Positions 8,356-16,277 of a stretch of DNA of 64,000 nucleotides are shown one piece after another. The stretch's first letter is position 1. Each line of letters begins with the position of its first letter. The stretch spans positions 1-64,000 of the forward strand of contig CAKSLF010000005.1 in the NCBI GenBank assembly GCA_934466455.1, written 5' to 3'. The stretch comes from an uncultured Oscillospiraceae bacterium. GTDB lineage: Bacteria > Bacillota > Clostridia > Oscillospirales > Ruminococcaceae. The notes below the pieces were generated by a model that saw nothing but the letters and a program-made list of their open reading frames with translations, searched no databases and was not told the origin of the DNA. Both the position numbers and the translations under genes were made by a program.

Positions 8356-8685
8356 ATGAAAAAGTTTGTAGCATTGTTTCTAATCGTGGCTGCGCTCCTG
8401 ACACTTGCCGCCTGCGGCAGTAAGGATGCGCTGGCCGGTACTTGGTCTGCAGAACTCGGCGCAGACGGGGTAATCACATGGACATTCAACGGAAAAGGCA
8501 AATGCACCATGGAGAATGCATACATGAAACAGGACGGCACCTATACCATCGACGGAGACCAGCTTACGGTGACGCTGGAGGCATGGAGCGAACCGTCTAC
8601 TTACACGTTCTCCGTGGATGGCAGCAGCCTTACTATGAATGAGAACTCCGGCTATGGCATCAGCGGCACCTTTACAAAAAAATAA
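8356..8685 (+). CDS. Small lipoprotein with beta-rich domain
   Basis: The start at ATG 8356 puts the signal MKKFVALFLIVAALLTLAAC at the N-terminus, lipid Cys at residue 20; the in-frame ATG at 8311 would bury it. The mature 89 residues begin LAGTWSAEL and alternate short strands (ITWTFNGKGKCTM, QDGTYTIDGDQLTV, STYTFSVDGSSLTM). This is the lipocalin-like, DUF5640-type pattern of small surface lipoproteins. It is probably anchored on the outer face of the membrane. Ligand unknown. Confidence 0.72.
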   Translation: MKKFVALFLIVAALLTLAACGSKDALAGTWSAELGADGVITWTFNGKGKCTMENAYMKQDGTYTIDGDQLTVTLEAWSEPSTYTFSVDGSSLTMNENSGYGISGTFTKK

Positions 8686-8740
8686 GCCGCATAAGAAAAC
8701 AATACTTATCATCCACCGGACTTTAGAAAGGAGAAAAATT

Positions 8741-9394
8741 ATGGATAACCTTACTGGCAGCATTAAAGACGTCGCATTTGCGACCAGCCCCCGTGAATTT
8801 GATCTTTCCTATTCCACCACGCTTGAAGAGGTCATGGAGAAGCTCAATGCCCGCAGGACAGCTTTCCAGATGCCGTTCCAAATCAAGGGCGGCATTCCCG
8901 GTCAGCGCATCTCGTTTGAAAAGGAACCGAGCCTGGATGTTGGCCTTTGGCTTTTCCTCAAAGATGGCACGCATATCCGTATTCAGCCTGTGATCACGGA
9001 GGCCAAGACGTCTGTAGGCGGCATGCGCATTGATAAGAACAGCGTGCTGCGCAAGGGCCTCAAGGGTGCTACGGTCGACCTTGCAACGGAGCGCGGCAAC
9101 TATATAGACACCGTGACCGAAACCGTAAAGAAGATCCTGAACGGCGAGGAAGTAGAGGACTATATTGCACCGGAGGTTCCGGTCGAAACCAAGGACTGGC
9201 TTACAACGTTCCTGCTTTGCCTCTTCTGTGGCGGGCTTGGCATCCACCGCTACTATGTCGGCAAGATCGGAACGGGGGTTCTCTACACGCTGACGGCCGG
9301 CCTGTTCGGCATAGGATATCTTGTTGACTTTATCAAGATCCTTTGCGGCAAGTTCACCGATAAAAACGGTAATTACATCCAGCGCACAAAATAA
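8741..9394 (+). CDS. TM2 domain-containing protein
   Basis: The ATG at 8741 follows AAAGGAGAAA; an upstream in-frame ATG at 8639 lies inside the previous gene. The 217-residue product has a soluble N-terminal domain (about 1-140; strands such as FQMPFQIKGGIPGQRISF) and then a TM2 domain: a helix pair at about 150-205 with the signature CGGLGIHRYYVGK. TM2 proteins are small hairpin membrane proteins of mostly unknown role, often paired with zinc ribbons. Here the zinc-ribbon partner may be the DUF4428 protein upstream. It is intact and unlike the core genes in codon use. Confidence 0.85.
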   Translation: MDNLTGSIKDVAFATSPREFDLSYSTTLEEVMEKLNARRTAFQMPFQIKGGIPGQRISFEKEPSLDVGLWLFLKDGTHIRIQPVITEAKTSVGGMRIDKNSVLRKGLKGATVDLATERGNYIDTVTETVKKILNGEEVEDYIAPEVPVETKDWLTTFLLCLFCGGLGIHRYYVGKIGTGVLYTLTAGLFGIGYLVDFIKILCGKFTDKNGNYIQRTK

Positions 9395-9503
9395 CCGGAA
9401 CAAAAGGCTTTAGGTACGCACCCCTGTTTTTCTGCCGGAATTACATGTAATTTCATGGTGATCAGCAGCTCTGTGCATACCTGAAGGATATAGGGAGGAA
9501 ATT

Positions 9504-11367
9504 ATGAAACAGACGAAGACCAAGTTGCTATGCCTGCTTATTGCGGCACTGATGCTGCTCAGCCTCGCCGCCTGCGGAAAGGATAAGGCGAAAAATTCCA
9601 ATTTGATCAAGTTGGGCGATTGTGAACTGCTCTACAAGGGCGCATGCATAATGGAAGATTCAAACGGAAACGATGCGGTGGTTCTTACGCTGGACTTTAC
9701 AAACAACGGTAAGGAAAATGCCTCGTATCTTTGGAGCGTTGATGAAACGGTTATGCAGAACGGCGTAGAGCTGGAGGTTGCATCTATCATTACCAACTAC
9801 GAGGCGTTTGAGACCGTGATAGACAACCAGTTTAAGGAAGTTGCTCCCGGCGCAACGCTGGAGGTGAAAACAGCTTTCGTGCTCAACGACACTACCAGTG
9901 AAATCAAGGCCACCTTTGAAGAACTGCTCGGCAGTAAAAACGGCACAATCACAATCGATCCATCCACGCTCAGTCGGGAAACGCTTGCCGATACGGAGCC
10001 GGGAGCCGGGCTGCCTGCCGCCACGACCGGCGACACACTGCTCGACTGGTGGAACGGCGAATGGTACGGCTGGTGGAAAATGACCGGCTGCTATGGCTAC
10101 TATGAGAGCATGGAGGGGAATTGTTGGGATGTCTGCGGCGACATTAGTATCGGTACGGACTACACCGGCACGATCACGCTTTGGGACGGGGACTACACAA
10201 GGTCCGATCCCATGGCCTCCGTACAGGTCAGTCTGAGCGAAGCCGGAACCGGTGAGCACGGCACGGTGATGTCCGAGGGCGGCTGGTTCACAAACACGGC
10301 TCTGGAGCATGCGGACTGGATCGTCGATCCTGCGCTGTCGGACTATGACGACATGATCTGGATCAGCGGCGACTATGAAGACGGCGATGACGAATTCCAC
10401 TACGACATCTATCTGCGCCCGTGGGGTCTGTACTGGGATGATATGGACGAGAGCGGCTATCCCTACCGCTACACCGACTGGTATCTGCCGCTGATTGATG
10501 CGGGTAAGTCCATGCCAGACGCCATCGGATAAGAAAGTGATCCGACAGAAGGCACTCCTCTCACCCCGACGGATGCTATGGCATCCGGTGGAGACGGCAT
10601 CGTGACTGAAGAGCAGGTCCAGAAGGGCTATGTCCGGATGAACGAGGTAAATAAGTCCATTTTTGATACGGCCTACGAGGAAATCGTTGCTTACTTCGGC
10701 GACGTAGAGGGCGAGTTTGTCAAGTAAGAGTACAGCGACCACATGAAGGCAAACTACCGCTACTACAAATGGATATCCAAGGACGACGGCTCCCATTTCA
10801 TCTACGCCAATTTCAAGGAGAACGAGTCGGGCGTTTATACGGTAAGTGCGTACAACACCAGCGGCTTCTCCGGCAAGGAAGGCCATTGCGAAGTATCTTG
10901 ACATCGTCAAAGCAGAAGCTGCGGAGGCAAACAAGGCAGCGTCTGCAAATGCCGAGATGAAGGACTTCTCCGTGGAAATCGCCCAGTTTGCAAAAGACGA
11001 TGTTAAGGTCAAAATCATGACGAAGATCCCGGTATCCGGCTGGTCGTTCGATGATGGAAAGCGCAGCCTGGTGGAAAACGACGATCCCACAGCGTTTGGT
11101 GCCGGCACCATCCGGTTCGAGGTAAGAGAGAACATTGAGAAATTTGATTTCTACAAGGACAGCTTCGAAAACTACAAGGATATCGAGGACCGCATGATCG
11201 GCGGCATCACCTTTCATGGGCGCACCTACAGAAACATCGGCTATGATTGGATCGAGTACATGGCGCAGCTTGACGACAACTGCGCCCTCTCCATCGGTCT
11301 GCGTGACTTGGACTGCGTCCCGGGAACATTGCCGGATATCATTCTAAACAACATGACGTTCAAATAA
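9504..11367 (+). pseudogene. Large DUF5067-type lipoprotein, broken by two stops and a frameshift
   Basis: The gene starts at 9504 behind AGGGAGGAAA with a lipoprotein signal (LAAC, Cys 24). An Ig-like DUF5067-type domain follows (about 35-150), then a Trp/Tyr-rich domain (about 178-335, including WWNGEWYGWWKMTGC and YDIYLRPWG). The first stop is TAA at 10530-10532. The same frame continues sensibly to a second TAA at 10725-10727, in a segment including NKSIFDTAYEEIVAYFG, and then through YSDHMKANYRYYKW. An extra G near 10881 shifts it into the frame carrying AIAKYLDIVKAEAAEA and the final LPDIILNNMTFK. The parts read as one long surface lipoprotein. The 342-residue N-terminal product may still be made. 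Confidence 0.82.
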
Positions 11368-11402
11368 GAGCGTCGTACTTCTGAGAATTTATATGAAAAC
11401 CG

Positions 11403-11429
11403 GCTCCCGCCCCAATTTGGAGCGGGAGC
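11403..11429 (+). terminator. Hairpin after broken lipoprotein gene
   Basis: An 8-bp GC-rich stem (GCTCCCGC / GCGGGAGC) lies 35 bp after the final stop. The T tail is poor, so its strength is uncertain. Confidence 0.4.
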
Positions 11430-11463
11430 AGTCGGTTATTTGCAAAAAAACGGAGGTGATGCT

Positions 11464-12294
11464 GTGAAACGCAAGGTGTTCCTCATAATGGCAGGTCTGT
11501 GGATGGGGCTGCTCGGTCTCACCGCCTGCGGCCGGGTCAATGGATGCACCTATCGGTACCCCGAGACGACGGTCCTATTCGACGACTTCCACATAAAAAA
11601 AACCGTTTACCGCCCGGGTGTCATGAAGCTCTATTATTGCGGCGGGCAGTTCAAAGACAATCCCATCCGCTGCTACGATGCGAATTTTGAAGATTTGGGC
11701 GATCAGTTTGACCATACGTTCCGAAACGGCGTTCTGACGGTTCGGGCGGATTTTGCAGAACAAATCAGCGGGCTGACGATTGAGGACAGAGAACACAACG
11801 TTATCTATCATCTGCGCTATCTGGACTCTCCGCAGTTTGCGTGGCTGGCGGATACATTCTGGCTAGACTACGGTATGATGACGATGGGCGACGAAGCGCA
11901 GTATTACAGCGATGCGGAGCGGCAGGCGCAGGCAGAGCGAGAATGCGCCGAGCATGAGCAGACACGCAATGTTTTTGCGCTGCTTGAAGGCACATGGGTC
12001 ACGGAGGACGGCCTGCAGAAATATGTGTTTTCCGAGAATGAGGACGGGATGCACTGGTACGCAGAGGAGCTGTGGTTCGACGAAACGGAGCAGAAATGGA
12101 ATGGTTGGGAGCTGTGCGTCGAGTCTGCGTTTCAGACGCCGTATTTCGGCGGCGAATACAGTGAGGATGTGGCGGAGCACTTGCAGGAGATCGTGCTGGG
12201 AAACAGCGATCATGCGGCGGCGGATCTGCACATCCTGTACGATACGCAAAACGCGGTCATATTGGGCGGCGGGCTGACTTACCACAGAGAGTAG
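11464..12294 (+). CDS. Lipoprotein of unknown function
   Basis: A GTG start at 11464 follows the strong site GGAGGTGAT. The 276-residue product has a lipoprotein signal (LTAC, Cys 22), then a beta-rich region to about 125 (FDDFHIKKTVYRPG, DHTFRNGVLTVRADF). A charged helical linker follows (about 140-165, DAERQAQAERECAEHEQ), then a domain starting LLEGTWVTEDGLQKY that resembles the lipocalin-like 'GTW' opening of the smaller lipoprotein at 8356. It is intact, with codon use like the rest of the island. It is probably surface-anchored; function unknown. Confidence 0.7.
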   Translation: MKRKVFLIMAGLWMGLLGLTACGRVNGCTYRYPETTVLFDDFHIKKTVYRPGVMKLYYCGGQFKDNPIRCYDANFEDLGDQFDHTFRNGVLTVRADFAEQISGLTIEDREHNVIYHLRYLDSPQFAWLADTFWLDYGMMTMGDEAQYYSDAERQAQAERECAEHEQTRNVFALLEGTWVTEDGLQKYVFSENEDGMHWYAEELWFDETEQKWNGWELCVESAFQTPYFGGEYSEDVAEHLQEIVLGNSDHAAADLHILYDTQNAVILGGGLTYHRE

Positions 12295-12339
12295 GGCTGC
12301 GGTGCCGTCAGGCACCGACACAGGAAAAGAGGAAGGAAC

Positions 12340-12430
12340 ATGGCAACATAAATCACAAATTATCAATGTCCCGCCTGTACGGGACCGCTCCATTTTGTAG
12401 GAGAATCCGGCAGGCAGGTGGACGAATTTG
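12340..12430 (+). pseudogene. 5' remnant of a zinc-ribbon protein
   Basis: An ATG at 12340 behind GAGGAAGG is followed by only two more codons before TAA (12349-12351). The frame then reads ITNYQCPACTGPLHFVGESG, the typical opening of clostridial TFIIB-type zinc-ribbon proteins. Homology stops near 12415-12430, where base composition changes to that of the core genome. A nonsense mutation at codon 4 plus a 3' truncation at the island edge explains this. Confidence 0.6.
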
Positions 12431-12661
12431 TTGACGGCGAAAACGAAATAACAAAGGCTTTTGCTGTTTCAAGGGAGCAGCAAAACCTTAGATGAGCTTT
12501 GTGCGGACGGGAATATTTACTCTCGGTTTGATTTTCGGCAAGGTTCTTCTACTGCTGCGGTGTTGAAAAGCATAGAAAAAAGCGGTATAATATTCTTTCC
12601 GAAATGGCAAAGGGAAGCTTTTTCGCCGGCTGTGCGGAGGATAAAGCGGAAAAGGAGATAT

Positions 12662-12937
12662 ATGGACGGAATCTATGAATTTTTAAGCGCAGCTCTTCCG
12701 TGGATAGCAATGGGGCTTCTTGTTGCGATACTTGCGGCAAAATCCGCCGCAAGAAAGAATAAAAAAGAAAGCGACAGGGAAGAAGATTACGGAACGGAGT
12801 GAATGTGCCTCGGGATGTGCCTCGGCACGGCGATAGGCAGTAGCTTTGACGGAACGGGACTCGGTATTACTCTTGGAATGTTGGCGGGACTTTGCATAGG
12901 AAGCTGCATAAAAAAAGAAAATGAAGATAAAAAGTAA
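12662..12937 (+). pseudogene. Small two-part Gly-rich membrane protein interrupted by TGA
   Basis: The ATG at 12662 follows AAAGGAGA. The first 46 residues hold one membrane helix (LPWIAMGLLVAILAA) and a charged tail ending YGTE. TGA at 12800-12802 is followed at once, in the same frame, by 44 more residues: a Gly-rich helix pair with MCLGMCLGTAIG and GLGITLGMLAGLCIG, and a basic end. I recall clostridial membrane proteins in which these two parts are continuous (..TEGMCLGMCLG..), which would make the stop a GGA-to-TGA change. Alternatively, two overlapping small genes are coupled (the second would start at 12803). The end overlaps the next gene by 17 bp. Confidence 0.5.
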
Positions 12938-13310
12938 AATAGCTTTGACAGTTTGCATACTTGCAGCCGTGGGTGCTGCGGTATTTTTGATTTTTACAAA
13001 CCGTGACGGCTTTACCGGGAACAGAGTTAAAAATCCAAACGAATATCTTCTCGAAATTGAGGAAATGAACGGCAGCGACAGCCATTCGATGGAGTTTTCC
13101 GCAAAAACGGTTCTTTGGGTTGAGTTCAAAGCGGAAAGCGGTTTTCTTAAAATGAGCATAACCGCTCCGGACGGAACGGAAATTTACAGCGGCGACGGAA
13201 GCACGGCTTCAAATTTTGCCGTAATCTTGCCGGAGGACGGAGAGTATACCGTTTTTGTCAAAGCGAAGCACGCAAAGGGAAAAATTCATATAGCACCGCT
13301 TTCTGCATAG
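12921..13310 (+). CDS. Membrane-anchored protein with beta-sandwich-like domain
   Basis: The 129-residue product has an N-terminal signal anchor (about 5-25), then a beta-rich domain with TVLWVEFKAESGFLKMSITA and a YTVFVKAKHAKG end. It is arranged like the small PPC/emp24-type sandwich domains that follow secreted proteins. It overlaps the preceding small gene by 17 bp and ends just before the tRNA-Gly promoter. Composition fits the core genome. Function unknown. Confidence 0.6.
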   Translation: MKIKSKIALTVCILAAVGAAVFLIFTNRDGFTGNRVKNPNEYLLEIEEMNGSDSHSMEFSAKTVLWVEFKAESGFLKMSITAPDGTEIYSGDGSTASNFAVILPEDGEYTVFVKAKHAKGKIHIAPLSA

Positions 13311-13314
13311 GCTA

Positions 13315-13343
13315 TTGACATTTTTGAAAAAATGCGGCATAAT
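13315..13343 (+). promoter_or_regulatory. Promoter of tRNA-Gly
   Basis: TTGACA (13315-13320), 17-bp spacer, CATAAT (13338-13343), 19 bp before the tRNA. Confidence 0.75.
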
Positions 13344-13361
13344 TATATTATGTTGCAAAAC

Positions 13362-13435
13362 GCAGGCATAGTTCATCGGTAGAACGGTCGCTTCCCAAGC
13401 CACAAAGGCGGGTTCGATTCCCGTTGCCTGCTCCA
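13362..13435 (+). tRNA. tRNA-Gly (anticodon CCC)
   Basis: The 7-bp acceptor stem GCAGGCA/TGCCTGC is perfect, the D arm is GTTC/GAAC, and the T arm has loop TTCGATT. The anticodon CCC is at 13394-13396, and CCA is encoded at 13433-13435. The anticodon stem has a C-C mismatch at its middle pair (13389 with 13401), and the T stem ends in a G-T pair. Confidence 0.92.
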
Positions 13436-13440
13436 GAGGA

Positions 13441-13481
13441 AAACCGCTTGATTGAGCAAAAATCAAGCGGTTTTTATTTTT
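13441..13481 (+). terminator. Terminator of tRNA-Gly
   Basis: A 13-bp perfect stem AAACCGCTTGATT with a 7-nt loop is followed by a T-rich tail. Confidence 0.9.
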
Positions 13482-13531
13482 GAAATAAGCACACTTTTAT
13501 TTTTTGCACTTTTGCTTAAAAAGGAGATATT

Positions 13532-14290
13532 ATGAGTATAGTTGACGATTTTTCCGCAAAGAGCGAAGCCCTCTTTACCCCGGAGCATATTTACGGCAGC
13601 CGTGAAAAACTTGCGGATGTATGCGTTGTTACCTTTTCCAGAAAGGTGCTGGAAAAGGTTCTTTCGGAATATTCGCCTTCGGTCGCCGCAAGGGCTGCTA
13701 CAGCAAATGGAAAAGTGGAAATATATCTGATAGAGGATAACGAAAAAAGGATACTCTTCTATATGAGCCCGATAGGTGCCCCCGCAGCCGGTGCAATTAT
13801 GCAGGAGGTAAGCGTCCTTACCGGTGCAAAAAAATTTGTTGTGTTTGGAAGCTGCGGAGTGCTTGCGCCGGAAGAATGCGCAGAAAAGGTTATTGTTCCT
13901 ACGGAGTCCTATCGTGACGAGGGCTTTTCGTACCACTATGCTCCTGCGGCGGATTATATAGAGATGAAAAACAGCCGCACCGTTGCGGAATATTTGGAAA
14001 AAAGCGGCGTACCCTGCATAGCCGGGCGGAACTGGACCACGGACGCAATTTATCGGGAAACGCAGCATAAAATTATCCGCAGAAAAGCGGAGGGCTGCAT
14101 AAGCGTTGAGATGGAGGCGGCGGCTCTTCAGGCACTCTCCGATTTTATAGGCACGGAGCTTTATATTTTCTTTTTCGACGGAGATGTCCTCGGCGAAAAA
14201 TGGGATATAGGCAATATGGGCGGAGAAAAGGAAAAAGCCCGCCAGCACGGACTTTTTGATGTGGCAATGGGGCTTGCGGAAAGCCTTTGA
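13532..14290 (+). CDS. Nucleoside phosphorylase (uridine phosphorylase-like)
   Basis: The 252-residue product starts behind AAAAAGGAGATATT. It has the PNP/UDP phosphorylase fold: MSPIGAPAAGAIMQE with the Gly-rich entry loop, FVVFGSCGVL (phosphate side), IVPTESYRDEGFSYHY, and the signature GCISVEMEAAAL, where Glu-Met-Glu binds the ribose. It should split a nucleoside with phosphate to base plus ribose 1-phosphate in salvage. DeoB, which processes ribose 1-phosphate, is encoded at 33.4 kb. The base specificity cannot be read from the sequence. The following GNAT gene starts 25 bp after its stop, so the two may be co-transcribed. Confidence 0.85.
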   Translation: MSIVDDFSAKSEALFTPEHIYGSREKLADVCVVTFSRKVLEKVLSEYSPSVAARAATANGKVEIYLIEDNEKRILFYMSPIGAPAAGAIMQEVSVLTGAKKFVVFGSCGVLAPEECAEKVIVPTESYRDEGFSYHYAPAADYIEMKNSRTVAEYLEKSGVPCIAGRNWTTDAIYRETQHKIIRRKAEGCISVEMEAAALQALSDFIGTELYIFFFDGDVLGEKWDIGNMGGEKEKARQHGLFDVAMGLAESL

Positions 14291-14315
14291 ATTTTAATAA
14301 ACAGGCGGTGCGAAA

Positions 14316-14756
14316 ATGGCGGAAAACGGGATTTTTATACGGCGGCTTTCGGAGGAGGAAAAGCCTTCGGCTCTTGCGCTTATTTGGGAGGTATTTCTTA
14401 AATTTGAGGCACCCGAATATCCTCCGGAGGGAACGGAGTTTTTCCGCAGCATACTTGACGATAAAGAATATATTTCGGAACGGGAATTTATCGGTGCTTT
14501 TGACGGAGAAAAACTTGTCGGTGTTATATCAATGGGGCGTTCGCCGCACATAAATTTTTTCTTTGTCCGTGAGGAGTACCATCGCAGGGGGATAGGCAGG
14601 CGGCTTTTTGAAACCGCTGTGAAAAGCCGTCCGGAAAAGTGCATAACCGTAAATGCTTCGCCATATGCGGTTCCGGTTTACAGGCGGCTTGGCTTTGTGC
14701 CTACGGACAAAATGCAGGAAACAAAGGGAATTAAATTTTTGCCTATGGAATATTAA
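14316..14756 (+). CDS. GNAT-family N-acetyltransferase
   Basis: The 146-residue product matches the GNAT fold: an N-terminal strand-helix (IRRLSEEEKPSALALIWEV), GAFDGEKLVGVISMG, and the acetyl-CoA loop with REEYHRRGIGRRLFE (R/Q-x-x-G-x-G/A form), then YRRLGFV near the end. The substrate is unknown. It lies 25 bp after the nucleoside phosphorylase and ahead of a separate CorC promoter. Confidence 0.85.
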   Translation: MAENGIFIRRLSEEEKPSALALIWEVFLKFEAPEYPPEGTEFFRSILDDKEYISEREFIGAFDGEKLVGVISMGRSPHINFFFVREEYHRRGIGRRLFETAVKSRPEKCITVNASPYAVPVYRRLGFVPTDKMQETKGIKFLPMEY

Positions 14757-14766
14757 AAACCCTCTA

Positions 14767-14795
14767 TTGACAGAGGTGCGGCAAAATGATATGAT
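14767..14795 (+). promoter_or_regulatory. Promoter of the CorC-family gene
   Basis: TTGACA (14767-14772), 17-bp spacer, TATGAT (14790-14795). The leader holds a small GCGGC/GCCGC hairpin before the ribosome binding site. Confidence 0.7.
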
Positions 14796-14874
14796 AAACT
14801 GTAAAATAGTATAATACTGTTTTACTAAAAAGCGGCAAAGCCGCCATCTTTATTTGTATTGGAGGAATCATCTT

Positions 14875-16227
14875 ATGCCGGATGACCCGGGAAGTATATG
14901 GTATCTTATTCTTGTTCTTGCACTTATCGGCGTAAACGCCTTTTTTGCAATGAGCGAAATCGCCATAATTTCGCTTAATGATGCCAAACTTCATCACGAC
15001 GCCGAGAACGGCGACAAAAAAGCAAAGCTTCTTTGTAAGCTGGTAAACGAACCGAACAATTTTCTTGCAACAATACAGGTTGCCATAACGCTGGCAGGGC
15101 TTTTATCCTCCGCATTTGCAGCAGATAAATATGCCGATTTTTTTACCGAGCTTATTGTAGGTTCGATAAACGGCGCGATAAGCGAGGGAGCGGTGCATAC
15201 CGCCGTGCTCATTCTGCTTACGATAGTGCTCTCCTATGTAACCCTTGTTTTCGGCGAGCTTGTTCCAAAGCGCATTGCAATGCACTATCCGGAAAGAGTT
15301 TCTTATTCCGTTGCCGGGGTGCTTTCGTTCTTCTATAAGATATTCAAGCCCTTTGTTGCGCTGCTTGGTGTTTCCACAAACGGAATACTCCGCATTTTCG
15401 GAATAAACCCGAAGGAAGAACCGGAATCCGCAACCGAGGAAAACATCCGCATGATGCTTGACGCAGGCAACGAAAAGGGCACCATTGAGGAAAGCGAAAA
15501 AGAAATGATAAACAATATCTTCGAGTTCGACGACCGCACAATAGGCGAGGTTATGACCCACAGAATGGATATAACCGCCATTGAGCTTTCCGTTCCGATT
15601 ACGGAGGCGGTTGACCTTGCGATTTCCGACGGATATTCAAGAATGCCGGTTTACGAAGATACGATAGATAATATAAAAGGAATAATTTATGCAAAGGATT
15701 TGCTTGCGCTTATCGGAGAAAAGGACTTTTCTCTGCGCAAGGTTTCGGATTTTTTGCGCCCGGTAAGCTTTATACCGGAATCCAACAGCTGCCGTGAGGC
15801 TTTTTTTGAGTTTCAGCAGAAAAAAATACAAATCGCCGTTGTTGTTGACGAATACGGCGGCACCGCCGGAATAGTTTCCATGGAGGATTTAATAGAGTCC
15901 GTTATGGGCAATATTCAGGACGAATACGACGATGAGGAAGCCGAATATAACCGCATCGACGAGGATAATTTTGATTTTGAAGGCACCATGCTTCTCGATG
16001 ATGTTGCGGATATACTGGAAATCGAGTTTCCGAAGGAGCTTGATTACGACACTCTCGGCGGATTTATAACCGATATGCTCGGTCGTATCCCCGATGAAAG
16101 CGAGCACCCGATAGTGACCTATCAGGATGTGGAATTTACCGTTGTAAAAACGGAGGAGCACCGCATAGAAAAGGTCCACGCAAAAAAGCTTCCCAAGGCG
16201 GAAAATAACGGCGAAGAGGAAGAATAA
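14875..16227 (+). CDS. CorC/HlyC-family membrane protein (DUF21-CBS-CorC domains)
   Basis: The start is ATG 14875, 8 bp after TTGGAGGAA; the in-frame ATG at 14854 lies upstream of that site. The 450-residue product has a DUF21 domain with three to four membrane helices (about 8-175) and the small-residue motif NAFFAMSEIA. A CBS pair follows (about 200-330; FEFDDRTIGEVMTHR, GYSRMPVYEDT, IAVVVDEYGGTAG), then a CorC_HlyC domain (about 345-430; DVADILEIEFPKELDYDTLGG). This family is linked to Mg2+/Co2+ efflux (CorC, CNNM, MpfA); older 'hemolysin' names are misleading. It is monocistronic, with its own promoter and terminator. Confidence 0.93.
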   Translation: MPDDPGSIWYLILVLALIGVNAFFAMSEIAIISLNDAKLHHDAENGDKKAKLLCKLVNEPNNFLATIQVAITLAGLLSSAFAADKYADFFTELIVGSINGAISEGAVHTAVLILLTIVLSYVTLVFGELVPKRIAMHYPERVSYSVAGVLSFFYKIFKPFVALLGVSTNGILRIFGINPKEEPESATEENIRMMLDAGNEKGTIEESEKEMINNIFEFDDRTIGEVMTHRMDITAIELSVPITEAVDLAISDGYSRMPVYEDTIDNIKGIIYAKDLLALIGEKDFSLRKVSDFLRPVSFIPESNSCREAFFEFQQKKIQIAVVVDEYGGTAGIVSMEDLIESVMGNIQDEYDDEEAEYNRIDEDNFDFEGTMLLDDVADILEIEFPKELDYDTLGGFITDMLGRIPDESEHPIVTYQDVEFTVVKTEEHRIEKVHAKKLPKAENNGEEEE

Positions 16228-16238
16228 CAAATAAAAAA

Positions 16239-16267
16239 AATCCCGACAGCTTGCTGCCGGGATTTTT
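16239..16267. terminator. Bidirectional terminator between convergent genes
   Basis: The stem AATCCCG-A-CAGC pairs with GCTG-C-CGGGATT (one A-C mismatch). A-rich upstream and T-rich downstream flanks allow use by both strands. Confidence 0.85.
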
Positions 16268-16277
16268 GTTCGCAAAA

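Noticed and set aside
9660..11135. Open frame of about 490 codons on the minus strand opposite the broken lipoprotein
   Set aside because: No ribosome binding site, no domain, and opposite to a sequence with clear lipoprotein homology.
13315..13481. tRNA-Gly as an integration site with a direct repeat of its 3' end
   Set aside because: I searched the island border at 12.3-12.7 kb and the left region for a copy of the tRNA 3' end and found none in the window.
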